Source: Cristatella mucedo
Taxonomy: Eukaryota > Bryozoa > Phylactolaemata > Cristatellidae
Assembly (NCBI GenBank): GCA_009760855.2
Contig: WPIO01000099.1
Coordinates: 1,302,001 to 1,362,000, forward strand
Reading direction: 5' to 3'
Length of the DNA: 60,000 bases
In this document: piece after piece, positions 32,954 through 44,085 of the stretch
How the letters are laid out: each line of letters starts with the position of its first letter
How positions within the stretch are numbered: position 1 is the first letter of the stretch
Made by a program: the position numbers and the translations under genes
Notes under the pieces: model-generated
Seen by the model: the letters and a program-made list of their open reading frames with translations, nothing else
The model's database searches: none
Told to the model about the DNA's origin: nothing

Positions 32954-33268
32954 AAATAATAATAACACTTGATAAAGCACCCCCAGAGAACTCAATATAT
33001 TTCTAGGTGCTTTACATTTGCTACAAAGGAAACATGATTGAATGGTTAGTGGTAGCATGCTCGATAAACAACAAGAATAACACGGTTAGGGGTGACATGC
33101 ACAGAGTCAGCATGCAAGTGTCGTTAGTGGCAGCATGCACAGTGTCAGCACACATAAGCACGTAAAGGTAGATCACAGGGATCCACTAAAGGCTGTGACT
33201 AATATTGCGTTTTAATTTCTTTTTAAACGTGGTCAAGTCAGGGGATGTCGTGACTCAAGTCGCGTCTT
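32954..33268 (-). mobile_element. L2-A 3' fragment
   Basis: Antisense tail, stem-loop (agcacccccagagaactcaa), 3' UTR, and the last coding bases (acgtggtcaagtcaggggat). 5'-truncated. Confidence 0.8.
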
Positions 33269-33919
33269 AATGATCTATTAATGAAGACCCTAGTGCAGGC
33301 TGGCTACTACTGATACACAGATGCCATCATTAGTTTAAGTGTAAGTTTTTTAATGGTTTAACCGACGAGCAGCAAAACCCAGGAACAAGATTTTGGCTTA
33401 CCCTGCAACTCTTTCTGCACGGCTCTCCGAAAGCATTTCCTTTACACTTGCTACTAAGTAATAAAGGTAATAAATAAACACAAGGTAATAAATAAACACG
33501 TTAGGCTTCGGTAATAAGTTGATGAATGACTATGGCTAAGAGGAAGTGGCTCTACTATGTTGTCTATTTGCTTTATTGCAGTAGTGATAGTGATAGTAGC
33601 CTAGTTCTTAGTTCTGGAGCAATTTCTTGCCAGCATTGACATGGAAGCTCAAGTAAGACATCTCATGATCGAAACCGAGGATCTTACTCACTGCTCCGAA
33701 GTATCCCACAGGTTTTTGATGAGCTTTAGATCAATACTCTTGGTGAACCGTGACGATATATTAGTAGAAGATGTGGACCATTGTCACACGATTCTCACAA
33801 CGACAGTTTGCTGTGCTTATGGCTCGCATTGCCTTATAAAATAAAATGCCTTCTCAGGTTTATCGCATTTGAGTATTCACATTGTGTAAATCTATTTATT
33901 CTAGTTCACAATGGCTTCT
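33269..33919. other. Unrecognised sequence
   Basis: No recognised repeat or gene. gtaataaataaacac is locally duplicated near 33465-33500. Confidence 0.4.
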
Positions 33920-34439
33920 ATGCGAGCCCAGCCTGTTTGGCTCAGTGGTTGATATCATTCGTTTGTGTAGCGCCATACTGCTGAGTGAGTGGAAAATCTG
34001 GTCTGCTACTGCTGAGTGAGTGGAAAATCCCAACAACCAACGGTGGGGAAAATCAAGGACCAGAGCACGCAGGCCCTTTCTGCTGTGAGCCACGTGACAC
34101 GCAAGCTTAGATTCGTCGGGCGAGCATTTGACTAACGCCCGCATTGGACTGCGATAAACCTATCTGGAAACTCACCGACAACAGCAAAAGGCTACCGATA
34201 GATGCTGCTATTGCATTGGACAGGATGTCATAGGAATGGCGCAGAGTGAGCCCGGGTAGCTAGTGGGTTAACGGTCCATGTCACCATGTGTCGCTGCGAG
34301 CAGGACACGAGTTCCCCTCACACGTTAAACGGGTGGAATCAGTAAAAGAAAAAAAAAAAGGAAAAACTGAAGCTCTTAAGAATATGCTCACGAAGCATGG
34401 CTGAATCGACAGCAATGATTTACATGACTGCAATGCAAT
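33920..34439. repeat. Possible tRNA-like SINE remnants and a 32-bp duplication
   Basis: gtttggctcagtggttgata (33929) resembles an A-box. ctgctgagtgagtggaaaat occurs at about 33978 and 34010. A second candidate near 34228-34330 has ggtagctagtgggttaacgg and a B-box-like gacacgagttcccct. Neither resembles SINE-A or SINE-B beyond the promoter boxes. Confidence 0.3.
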
Positions 34440-34556
34440 GAGGTATAACTTAATGTCTATTCAGGCGATTCACATATGCCACGGGGCTCGAGCCCACGAC
34501 CTCGGCTAGACTTTGGTCGGACGAGAACCTTAACCACTATGCCGAACCAGCTCGCC
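34440..34556 (-). mobile_element. SINE-A
   Basis: Reverse copy: cttaatgtctattcaggcga, cacggggctcgagcccacga (B-box), gactttggtcggacgagaac, and A-box complement ttaaccactatgccgaacca. The 3' LINE-like end is reduced. Confidence 0.7.
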
Positions 34557-34587
34557 TTAAACGACCAAAATCAAGATGAATGTATTT

Positions 34588-34676
34588 TTTCACCCGGGCC
34601 GTGGGCTCGAGCCCCGCGGCACGTGTAAGACGCCTGCATAGAGATTTAGTTCTTAGGGTGAGCTGTACCAATTAAT
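34588..34676 (+). mobile_element. SINE-A 3' half
   Basis: Sense copy from the B-box (cgtgggctcgagccccgcgg) through gacgcctgcatagagattta and ttcttagggtgagctgtacc to aattaatt. It is back-to-back with the reverse SINE-A to its left. Confidence 0.65.
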
Positions 34677-34880
34677 TGTCATATTTTGCAGTTGCCGTGC
34701 TTGCAAGCGTCCCATACTGTCGATCCACGGCCGCCGACATTTACTGTCTTCCGAATGCAGTTGTGCTTCACCACACAACTTTAATAACGCTTTGCTTCTC
34801 CTACAAGTATAGAAAATGTTGAACTTCGATTCATCAGTCCAAGCAGCTCTTTGACGTTCAGCCAAAGTTTGGGGGACGGT
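34650..34880 (-). mobile_element. Tc1/mariner transposase relic
   Basis: The minus-strand frame (34865-34653) contains ERQRAAWTDESKFNIF. This matches the conserved W(S/T)DESKF block around the second catalytic Asp of Tc1-like DDE transposases, and it keeps the Asp. After a frameshift the next conserved block is visible in another frame: CIRKTVNVGGRGSTVWDACK, compare the family's K-P-T-V-x-x-G-G-G-S-x-M-V-W-G. The helix-turn-helix N-terminus and the D34E C-terminal end were not found, nor were terminal inverted repeats. A short immobile fragment. Confidence 0.7.
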
Positions 34881-35239
34881 CGAGAGCCCGTTTCAGGCAG
34901 CTACATGTTTTTTTTTATTAGTAAGCAATGGTTCACGGCAATGCCCGAGAGTATACGTTGATGGTGTAAACTCTGGAGAACGTTAAGTTTAGCCCTGCCT
35001 TAAGTTGTATGTGTCCTAGCCACACTTTTGCGCATGAACGAATCTCTTCTTGAAGTCTTGCGTTTTTGTGGGTGGCCCTTGACGTCGTGATAGTTTGCCA
35101 GCTTACGGCGCCAGCTCCATCAAGAAAGGCCAGGCTATTGAGGAAACGTGTCAATAGGTTTCAGTGATTACGGGCACCTCCGGCAGGCATAAGCTTGCTA
35201 ATTGCTATTCCCATGGGATGGGAAACGCTGCCAGGAGCA

Positions 35240-35670
35240 GGTGAGATTTTGTTTAGTCTCTAAATTTGGACAGGTCAGGGACTGAACAACTATTTTCGCA
35301 GTTTCCGGCTGCGCCAGCACGCACCTGGAAGGCGGGGTCTTCAAAATCTATTGAGTTCAGGGTTAAGCTGGTTTGGCCCAGTGGTTAAGGTGCTCGCCCA
35401 GCCCAACGCTTGGCCAAGGTGGTGGGGGACGAGCTTTGTGGCATATGTTAAGCGCCTGAAAAGTGATAAAGTTCTCTTAGGGCGCTATACAAATGAATTA
35501 AAAAAGGGCCGGGTGAAAAGACGTGCAAAATAGTCTTAGTTTGGCGAAATTGCTCGCTGAAGCCTGACTAGCGAGTATTAAGAATAAGCAGACCACAACC
35601 AGAGAATGAGGGGACCTCAAAGTTATCTACGAAGTAGCCTTGAACTAGACATGCTCAGTAATCGTCAGCC
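35240..35670 (-). mobile_element. Very old L2-A fragment carrying a SINE-A
   Basis: Antisense remnants lie on both sides of the SINE: aatttggacaggtcagggac and ggcggggtcttcaaaatcta to its left, cagagaatgaggggacctca and gtagccttgaactagacatg to its right. The order matches L2-A, so the SINE landed in it. Confidence 0.45.
35364..35500 (+). mobile_element. SINE-A, complete copy
   Basis: Sense: A-box tggtttggcccagtggttaa, ggtgctcgcccagcccaacg, then a degenerate B-box (gggggacgagctttg) and catatgttaagcgcctgaaa. The end gttctcttagggcgctatac aaatgaatta is the part shared with L2-A. Confidence 0.8.
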
Positions 35671-36675
35671 AGTGCTAGTCAATCGGAAGTAGTCTAATAA
35701 GGCCCCTTTGATGTCACGACAGAATGCATTTGTCACCAGGCAGCACCTGCGTTTTATGTCCATTTTAGGATGGTTTTGAAATCAAAGCTCTTACGTGCGT
35801 CGAATGCCTAAACTGCGATAGCTAAAGCCTTTTTAAACCACGTGTGTCTGTTTTTGACAGCAGTGCTGAAGAAATGGCGTGCCCATGGACATCTAAACGC
35901 TCGCTCGCCACCACCCGTGCCCGGTGTCCACTTGCCACGCCCCTCACAACTGACCGCTGACCAGCGTTTCAGTACCATAGCAGGTTGCCGCGATAGCTTA
36001 GCTGACTCTTAGCTAGCCTAGTGTTAGGAAACATTATGTATTCACGCTGCACTCGAAGAAAACCGCCACCAAGCATAGACTTAGGCGGGTCCGCGTCCCG
36101 CTGGCTGCAACGCCCCTTCCTTCCCCCCTGGTTGGCCCCCCTCCTCCCTCCGCCCCCCCCCCAGTCCTCAAGCAATGCAAGCCCCTTAACCACCCGCCCA
36201 ACAGCTTTCGCATGCCGCATCGCTCACAGCTTGGAGCGGCACAGACAGTCCGCTCGAGATGCCTGAACTGATAGCCGCTGCGTCGTTGGGAAAGCCGTAT
36301 GGCCTAACCCATTTCCGAGCAGAAGACGCCGTGCGACTTTTTATGAAATCCACCTACCAACCCGAAACGTGCACATTACTTAGCGCTACGTTTCAGCGAC
36401 CTAGACCTACATTCGAAATTGGTTGACGGGGATAAGGCGCGGAAACGGTTCTGGCCATACAAAAATTCACTTGAATGCAGTAAAAACTTAGCTTAGTTCG
36501 TAGCTTAGTCTCGCAGTTTGGTGCTTGCCTAACTAAATTATAAGATACTAATAACAATGATAATACACTTAATAATCAGGTCAAGGATGTAGGTAAAAGC
36601 TTTGCAACATCCCACCAATTTATTTTCCAAATACATTGGGAAAATGGACGAACTAACTAACTTTAAACATACATT
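35671..36675. other. Unrecognised; C-rich stretch and possible L2-A 5' trace
   Basis: A C-rich tract lies at 36118-36165. Near 35872-35910, cgtgcccatggacatctaaa resembles the long L2-A copy at 48471 (cgtgcctatggatatctaaa). No gene was recognised. Confidence 0.35.
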
Positions 36676-36822
36676 TAGGGCCCTGTGGTTAATGCACTCA
36701 CCCCGAACAGCGTCGGGATGGCTGTATTTAGTGACTGAGGTCGTGGGCTCAAACCCAGTGACGCAGGCTAAGAGCCTGAACGAGAATAAGTTCTCTTAGG
36801 GTGCTCTATAAATAAATTAAAC
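36676..36822 (+). mobile_element. SINE-A
   Basis: A-box region gccctgtggttaatgcactc, B-box ggtcgtgggctcaaacccag, then aagagcctgaacgagaataa and gttctcttagggtgctctat aaataaatta. Confidence 0.75.
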
Positions 36823-36939
36823 TTACTCATTTACCTCTAGCTCCACAGCTTGGTTGGGTCCCTAAATGCCTGTTCTGCTAGATGCAAGTTAAGCACGCTT
36901 ATTTCCAAAGCCGATTAAATACGAGCTGAATAAACAGCC

Positions 36940-37660
36940 TGATTCCTAGCCTGAGTGGGTAGTAGTTTGGATACGTAGGCTCGAGCAAGAGAAGGAAGCG
37001 GCCAAAAAGTAAAGAGGAAAACCTTCAAGTCGATGCGCTGCTTGATTGGGAGCTAGTGCAGGTCCGTGAGAATGGTTGAGTTCGGCTACTGCGAGGTTCG
37101 GTACAGACGAGCCTACAGCTGCTGAGTTATGCACTGACTGTAAGCGCACTATTGCAAATATAAAACAAATATAATTCATAAGTACAGCACCCACTCTAAG
37201 AGAACTTGATCTTTATTCAGACGCTTCACGTATGCTATGAGGCTCAAGCCCACGACCTAGATCATCAACTACATTGACCTTGGTGAGGGCAAGCTCCTTG
37301 ACCACAGGGTTAAACCAGCGCGTGCGAGTAGTAAGTGTCACGTGTCTAGACATGATACCACGAATACGCGGACCAACGTGGATGCGGTGCTCCCGTCTGA
37401 GCAGGCTCACATTTTTGCAATTCCAATCAGCTGAAAGTAGGCTGTCTTAGCCCTGAATCCCTATGCAATTTTCTTGCGGTGAAAGGTCACCTTAAAACAG
37501 GGCGCCCCGATTTGGTGCAGATACCATAGAAGATGTCCTGGTCGAGTGCCTCGACGTGAATATATTCTCCTAACTGCACAAGTCGTGCTCGGTTTTCCTA
37601 AAAATAGCAAGCTGGTTTTATCATCGCATCGTGAAAGAGAATTTAGTTCCAGCATTTGCA
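36940..37660 (-). mobile_element. Old L2-A fragment split by a SINE-A
   Basis: Antisense blocks 36940-37165 (aaccttcaagtcgatgcgct, gagcctacagctgctgagtt) and 37320-37660 (gtgtctagacatgataccac, ctgaaagtaggctgtcttag, aagctggttttatcatcgca) are consecutive in the element. Highly diverged. Confidence 0.6.
37166..37318 (-). mobile_element. SINE-A inside old L2-A
   Basis: Reverse copy: cagcacccactctaagagaa, cttgatctttattcagacgc, B-box gctcaagcccacgacc, ttggtgagggcaagctcctt, A-box complement gaccacagggttaaacca. Confidence 0.75.
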
Positions 37661-38157
37661 TGGTCATTTATAGTTTTCATCGACATCGTTATTAGCACTA
37701 TTGCTAGCGTTCGGAATAGGCACTTTGCCGACGCTGAGCACGGATTTCAAGTCGATCCAGTGGTTTCAAGTCGATCCATAGCCACGCAGACGTCCTGACT
37801 GACGCGACAGGACTGCGTCTCTCAACTGTGTACTTTTTTTCTGTCATTAGAAGCTGGAAACTGGCTTCACGCTCGCTCGACACGGAGCCACGAACTTCGA
37901 CAGCAAAGAAAGAAATGCGAAGAAAGTCGCCGAAGCAGAGCCTTCAAATGCCTTTAGAGTTACAGTTTATCGGCAGACATTGTGGTTGGAGGCCGGGGGC
38001 CCGCAGTGGACCCCAAAGCAAGATCTTCAGCACTGATCGGCCCCGGGTAATATTAGCTCAATCGACAGCAGCCGGAAACTGAATGGACGCCAGCGGCACA
38101 GCCAATGCCTCTCCGGTTCCCATTGGCTCGAGTCGCAGCGATAATTTAAATAAATTA
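37661..38157. other. Unrecognised sequence
   Basis: A short direct repeat aagtcgatccagtggtttca / aagtcgatccatagcc occurs at about 37750-37783. No gene was recognised. Confidence 0.4.
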
Positions 38158-38330
38158 AAACTTAGCTGATTTAACCGCCTCGTTTATATGGTGGCAGAAG
38201 GATCTATATGGCTGCCGTCACCAAGGCTCACAGGGGGGCGATGCAGAATCGCCTGCTGCAGGACTCGAACCCGTGACCCGGGTCTTGAAGAGCGAAGACC
38301 TTGCCTCCTGTGCCAAGACTCAGGCGATTG
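38158..38330 (-). mobile_element. SINE-B
   Basis: Reverse copy: cttagctgatttaaccgcct, atggtggcagaaggatctat, gcagaatcgcctgctgcagg, B-box complement actcgaacccgtga, ttgcctcctgtgccaagac. Confidence 0.75.
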
Positions 38331-38613
38331 GGCGACAAGTTTCAGCAGCCGCGCTTCAGGCTCCAGTTGCGCTAGCTGAAATGCGAAAAATACACTCGGA
38401 TGGAATGAGGCAGCTCACGTTTCGCTGACGCCTCCCAACCCCAGAGCGCCATTGCAGCCCACCTTCCGCCAACCTCGTGGCAGACGCGTGTGGGCGAGTG
38501 CGACTTCTTCGGATATTCGCTGCGAGTCGTCCCTTCGACTGCCAGCTGCCGCGGGCGCGCTCAACGACTCGAAGGCAAGTACACGCGCATTCGCTCTCTT
38601 CTCACTCACCCAC
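38331..38613. other. CpG-dense block
   Basis: 38400-38600 has roughly 20 CpG dinucleotides in 200 bp (cagacgcgtgtgggcgagtg, gctgccgcgggcgcgctcaa), far above the AT-rich flanks. It could be an unmethylated promoter-type island. No exon was identified. Confidence 0.4.
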
Positions 38614-38881
38614 TATAATAACAATAATGCACTTGATAAAGCACCCTCAGAGAACTTCATCTCTCTCTAGGCGCTTTACATTTGCTGCAAAGGGAAATGC
38701 AATTGAATGGTAAGTAAAATCATGCTTGATAAACAAACAAAATGAATAACATGGTTAGGGGTGACATGCACAGGGTCAGCAAGCACATGTGGTTAGTGGC
38801 AGCATGCACAGTGTCAGCACGCATAAGCACGTCAAGGACGAATCACAGGGACCCGCCAAATGCTGTCCTAAATAGGCGTGT
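38614..38881 (-). mobile_element. L2-A 3' end
   Basis: Antisense tail (ataataacaataatgcactt), stem-loop and the full 3' UTR up to gctgtcctaaataggcgtgt. Well preserved, about 268 bp. The 177-codon frame starting at 38742 is partly this element read through into flanking DNA. Confidence 0.85.
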
Positions 38882-39947
38882 TCTGACTCAGCAACTCGTC
38901 GCTTACAACGGCGTCAACGACGCCTCTGGGTACGTTATCGGAATCGCTGCCGCAGCGCCAGCACTCTTTCACATTTGCTCCGAGATTTTCGGCTTGCACT
39001 TTAACCTTAAACTTGTCTTGGCAATAATTCGCCCGGCATCGGTCGGTCAGTGCGTAGCTAACGTAGCGTCACGGATGCACCGAAAAGCTCGACGCAGCCT
39101 CGATCGAGAGCGGAGCGGCTCGGCGCAGCTTTTAGACGCAATCGAGAGTAGAGCAGAGCTGCCGCCGCTCTCAGAGCTCGGTCAGAGGTCACGAGAGTGC
39201 TCACTTGGCTACCGCCAGTTTCATGCGTGCGTCGACGGATGCACGTTATTCGGGCCAGCGATGGGCCGCCGCTAGACGGACCCCGCTTGCCCAAGAATTG
39301 AGACCTCTCCAATTACGCACTGACGCTTGCTGGGTCGCCGGCGCAGGCGCCAGGGGGTGGGACACCTGAGGCACAATCTCTTACCGTGCGCTGTGCCCAA
39401 GGGTGAGACTGGCTGATGCGATGGCCAGTTTGTGTGTTAAAAATAGTCGATAGGTGTTCCTAGTTTGATTTTTCTACTTTTCCGTTCGAACGGAATCAGA
39501 GACCGCTTCGGCCAGTGCGCCGGTACATAGGGCCGACGCACTGCACCACTCGTCGGTCCTATCGCGGCTCGAGTCTCTGAGACCTCGGTCGTCTCGCTGC
39601 GGTGACTGCGTGCGGAAGCTCTCGCGTAGGCAGACAGGTTCTGGGCATCTGCGGCGCCTTAGGTATCAGACTGAACGCGTTTGCAAAGAAAGTGTTCATT
39701 TCCTGTCGGCTATCTCTAAAGTGTACCGAGATTAAGAAAAATGTTGCAATTAGTGGCTCGCATACTCACTTCTGGTCGCCCTGGCTCACAGTCAAAATTA
39801 AGCCAATCTTTACAAAGTTCGTGGCAAGGCCTAAGTCGTAGTGTCAAACTCTGCAAACGACCTTCAAATAGACACACATCTGGTCTCGAGCTGCTGCGTG
39901 CTTGTAAACTAGTCTGAGGAAGCTACATGCGGCACCAGCCGTTGCCG
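38882..39947. other. CpG-rich unique sequence with small palindromes
   Basis: 39030-39280 and 39480-39660 are CpG-dense. Palindromes include ccgttcgaacgg (39482-39493) and a 12-bp stem with one mismatch (39527-39538 with 39551-39562). The frame to 39275 includes GYVIGIAAAAPALFHICSEI but no recognisable family. It may contain an unrecognised exon or promoter. Confidence 0.35.
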
Positions 39948-40078
39948 AGCTGGTTTGGTCCAGCGGTTAAGGTGCTCGCCCTGGCCACGGTCCGGCTGAG
40001 GTCGTCGGCTCAAGCCCAGAGGCATACGTGAAGCACCTGACTAGAGTTCTCTTGGGGCGCTATACAAAAGAATTATAT
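39948..40078 (+). mobile_element. SINE-A, complete copy
   Basis: A-box gctggtttggtccagcggtt, ggtgctcgccctggccacgg, B-box cgtcggctcaagccca, then acgtgaagcacctgactaga and gttctcttggggcgctatac aaaagaatta. Confidence 0.85.
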
Positions 40079-40667
40079 TGTATGTAAATACACGGGCATT
40101 TATTTTACATTTATCGTAAGGTGTGGCGCCGAGCAGCCTGAGGAGCCTGCACGGCCATTCTCCCCCTTATAGCCCGGGCAGCAAACTGGGCAGCTCGCTG
40201 TCCTTCTGCCCAGGTGCTGTCACCAACGACGAAATTATGTCGTAAGTCCACTAAATGAGCGCCGCCGAGTTAGCCTCAAGAAGGTGCTAGTACTTTGCCC
40301 TATAACTTTTCATTCACTGCGGCTTTAGCACCACCTACTTGGAAGTCTTGCCGGGTCTCGCCTTCTTTGGAAGAATTTCGCGGGTCTCCCGCTCCTAGCT
40401 GACCTCTGACCTCCGCCCCTGCCCGATTCCTCCGACGACTCCTGACTCTGCCGCTGGCGCCAAGCTTGCCTTTGCGAGGCGTTGCGGTCGCATCGCCTCG
40501 GCCGCCACGCGACGTGCTTACCGCTCGATCGGCGGAGCGCGTCAGCCGCAGGACGCCTTAATTGATGCGGCCTGCGAGCGAGCGTTTTACCGTCCGCTAA
40601 CTGACGCACCGTGCGCGGTGGAGCAGTCGGCGGAAGTCTATTAGAGCGGAGAGCAGAGCATAGGGTT
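40079..40667. other. CpG-rich block; repeat shared with 56.5 kb
   Basis: 40216-40260 (accaacgacgaaattatgtc) matches 56500-56550 (gccaacgacgaaattacgcc), and similarity continues loosely for perhaps 150 bp. 40400-40640 is CpG-dense. No gene was recognised. Confidence 0.4.
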
Positions 40668-40758
40668 GGATGATAATAATAATAACAATAATAACGCACT
40701 TGACAAAGCGCCATCAGAGAACTCAATCTCTTTCTGGGCACTTTACATTTGCTGCGAG
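40668..40758 (-). mobile_element. L2-A 3' end (about 90 bp)
   Basis: Antisense tail (ataataataataacaataat), aaagcgccatcagagaactc and gggcactttacatttgctgc. One of the shortest copies. Confidence 0.8.
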
Positions 40759-41242
40759 AGAGCTGCACTCCCTCCCTCCCTCAAGGCTGCTTGTAAAGTG
40801 AATAAACTCGATGACGGGCGGCGAGTGACCGCGTCGCAACGCCGAACGAACGGCAGAGGAAGCGTATCCTGTCGCTTGCCAAGCCACAGAGCCAACTGCC
40901 CAATGCAATTCGGTGCGCGTCCGCGTGCCTAAAGCGGGTCGCCTCGCTTGTAGCGTCTTCTGGCTTACTTACCTCTAGTAAAGGGTCGTAAGCTCGTGGC
41001 GGCACTTTGAATGAGATACGCGCGTGATTAGAGGACTTTTCTTAACTTTACGCGCACAATATTGTTTCGCGTCTAGTTCGGTTTTATCCCCACACTCCAC
41101 GAAAGCTCTCACAAAAGCAATTGCCCTTGCGGAGAATTACGTCACTGTTCTAAGGTCACCGGCGTCTGTACTGGAGAGCAACCCGAATAGATAAGGGGCC
41201 CGAACAAACAAGTGCGCGTCTAGCCATGTTGGGTTCAAAAAA
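40759..41242. other. Unrecognised sequence
   Basis: Moderately CpG-rich, with no feature identified. Confidence 0.4.
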
Positions 41243-42695
41243 TACTTGGTGACTCAACAGCATCTTTTGTATAGCGACAGAAGAGCCTTCGATCACAAAG
41301 TTCTTCTAGAGCGCCTCTCATCTCGCCTGGGCATCACTGGCACTGCTCTGCAGTGGTTCAGGTCCTATCTCAGTGGGAGACTCCAGCGTATTGACGTGAA
41401 TGGACAAAGATCATCTGAAGTACCTCCGAAATATGGAGTACCTTAGGGCTCCGTACTAGGTCCGGTTCCTTTCACGGTTTCTACTCTCCCTCTTGCTGAT
41501 GTGATTGCTAAGCACAATCTAGGCTTTCACTTCTATGCGAATGATACTCAGTTGTACCTTTGCTTTGATCCCTCCCAGCCTTCGAGCACCTCAAACTCTC
41601 TCAACTCACTTGCTGCATGCATTGAGGACATCCGCACATGGATGGCAGCAAATGTTCTACAACTGAACGATGATAAAACTAACTTATTAGTTATGGGCAA
41701 ACCCAGTGTGATTCAGAGATTGGAAATGCTGTCTCTCAAAATTGGCTCTGCCAGCATATCTCCAGTTGAATCAGCTCGAAATCTAGGTGTCATATTCCAA
41801 AGCGACCTCTCGTTATACGACCATATCAGCTCCACAGTCAAATCCGCCTATTTTCAGCTTCATAACATTGCTAAAATTCGGACTTAGTTAGATAAAGATA
41901 CCACATCTAAGTTGGCCTATGCATTCGTGACATCTCGTCTCGACTTCTGCAACTCACTGCTTACTGGCGTACCAGCATGTGCGATCAGGCGATTGCAGCT
42001 GGTGCAAAACTCGGCAGCTAGACTTGTCTGTCCTGAGCGTCGCAGTTGCCACATTACTCCACTTCTCGCTGACCTGCACTGGCTACCAGTCAAACAACGG
42101 ATTGACTTCAAGGTTTTGTCGCTCACTTTTAGGTCCCTTCATTCTATGGCTCCAGCCTATCTTTCAGATATACTACCCCATCAGGCTAAGCATCGTACCA
42201 CCCGCTTTTCGGAACAGTCCAGAAATACCTCGTACAAACCTCAAATCCTTTGGAGACCGTGCATTTAGTTCGTATGTTCCCAAACCGGGAACTCCCTCCC
42301 AACCTGCGTCAGAACATCCCCTGACCTGACCACATTTAAAAGGAACCTAAAAACACCTTTTTAGGACAGCATTTAGCGGGTCCCTGTGATTCGTCCTTGA
42401 TGTGCTTATGAGTGCTGACACTGTGCATGCTGCCACTAACCCCATTTGCATGCTGACCCTGTGCATGTCACCCCTAACCATATTATTCATTTGTTTTTTA
42501 AGCATGATTTTACTTACCATTCAATTGCATTTCACTTTGCCGCAAATGTAAAGCGCCTAGAGAGAGATTAAGTTCTCTGAGGGCGCTTTATAAAGTGAAT
42601 TATTATTATTATTATTATTATTATAAGGCTATCACCACCGCTTGAAGAAGCGATAAAGGATCGCCCAGCACATAATTCGAACCCGGGCGTGCAGC
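41243..42695 (-). mobile_element. SINE-B split by an L2-A insertion
   Basis: The left piece 41243-41283 (gactcaacagcatcttttgt atagcgacagaagagcctt) and right piece 42624-42695 (aaggctatcaccaccgcttg, cgataaaggatcgcccagca, attcgaacccggg) are adjacent in SINE-B. An L2-A lies exactly between them. Confidence 0.8.
41284..42623 (+). mobile_element. L2-A LINE with RT fragment, inserted in SINE-B
   Basis: Sense, 5'-truncated at the HKVLLERL codons just after RT motif A, with a complete 3' UTR and (ATT)n tail. Motif B reads KYGVP followed by TAG where Gln is expected (41444-41446). Motif C reads YANDTQLYL, replacing a catalytic Asp with Asn. Further stops follow near 41886. The 128- and 118-codon frames cover the post-RT region. 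Inactive. Confidence 0.9.
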
Positions 42696-42882
42696 GGCTT
42701 TCCGCGGAAGCGGAAGGCGCGAAGCGGATGCGCCAATGTCCCGATCATCGCCTCGCCGGAGCCCAAACCCTGATGAGAGACGGTAGACCGGACCGGTGAA
42801 CAAGGATTCTGGTACCGCCGAACGCGAAGGCAGGTGCGCCGAGTGCCGTTAAGAGCGAGCGTAGCCATGTTGATAAATAGTT
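42696..42882. other. CpG-rich unrecognised sequence
   Basis: Dense in CpG (ttccgcggaagcggaaggcg). No gene was recognised. Confidence 0.4.
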
Positions 42883-43168
<286 letters not shown>

Positions 43169-43381
43169 GTCTTGGGCCGGGGGTCGTGGACCGCTACGGT
43201 AAAGAAATACTACCATCGCTCGACCACCGGACGAGCAATCCCACCCAGCTCGAATGCCGTTAAGGTTTCCGACGATTTATTTTCGACCGAATTATGGCCG
43301 AGGTTGGCAGGCCAGCCGACATCGATCAGCCGCTCCAGAGGACGACAGGCCTTTGCGCGACAGGCAGAAATATCGCAGCAG

Positions 43382-43417
43382 CGCGAAGAGCTCAACGCGA
43401 GCCTTGAGCTCTTCGCG
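43382..43417. repeat. Perfect 14-bp hairpin
   Basis: cgcgaagagctcaa (43382-43395) pairs exactly with ttgagctcttcgcg (43404-43417) across the 8-nt loop cgcgagcc. GC-rich flanks. Confidence 0.8.
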
Positions 43418-43526
43418 TCTGGTCCTCTGCTGCCCGCGGACGAAGGTGCTTTTCAGTCGAGCATTTCCCAAAAAATTAGGCCAGGCTGATGCCAGGGCGT
43501 GGATGTTAGCTTTCCCTGCGGTACAT

Positions 43527-44085
43527 AAAAGGAATCACAATAATCAAGCCGAGACAGAACTAAAGAGCTGGTTAAATTGTTTGCAAGCCACTGTGAGAGA
43601 CAGCTCCTAACCTTGGATAGGGATCAGACATGATGGCGAGCTGTAGAAGCAGTTTTCTGAATGAAGTTTTTAAAATTGATGCAGCTGTCGAAAGCGACAC
43701 CTGAACTTCGAGCACGTGGTGACGGTCGCACAACCGAATCGTCTATTAAAAGAGCAAAGCCTTTTAATCCAGCCACACGCTTAGGGTGGCCTACGTGCAC
43801 CAGTTCGGTTTTATCATCATTTAATTTCAGGAAGTTTTCCAATATCCAGGATCGAATATCGGCAAGGGAAGCATTCAGTTTTTCAGTTGCCGAAGCAGAT
43901 TCCGACGGTTTGAGTGACAATTACAACTGAGTATCGTCAGCATAGAAGTGATATCCTATTCCATGGGCCTTAATCACTTTTCCCAGAGGTTGTGTATAAA
44001 TGGAGAACAGCAAGGGACCGAGTACAGACCCTTGAGGGACTCCACAGGCGACCCTTCTCGTGTGTGAGACCTGACCCCCCATACA
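43527..44085 (-). mobile_element. L2-B LINE internal fragment (RT region)
   Basis: Antisense L2-B covering RT motif B to the post-RT domain. It starts at the gtgggtcaggtctc side near 44085 and ends near cggcttgattattg at 43527. Minus-strand frame 43920-43624 reads SWILENFLKLNDDKTELVHV. A 3' end and tail are absent, so this is an internal piece. Confidence 0.8.

Noticed and set aside
38742-39275. 177-codon plus-strand reading frame
   Set aside because: Its first 45 or so codons are antisense L2-A 3' UTR, and the rest shows no recognisable family in a CpG-rich region where stops are rare.
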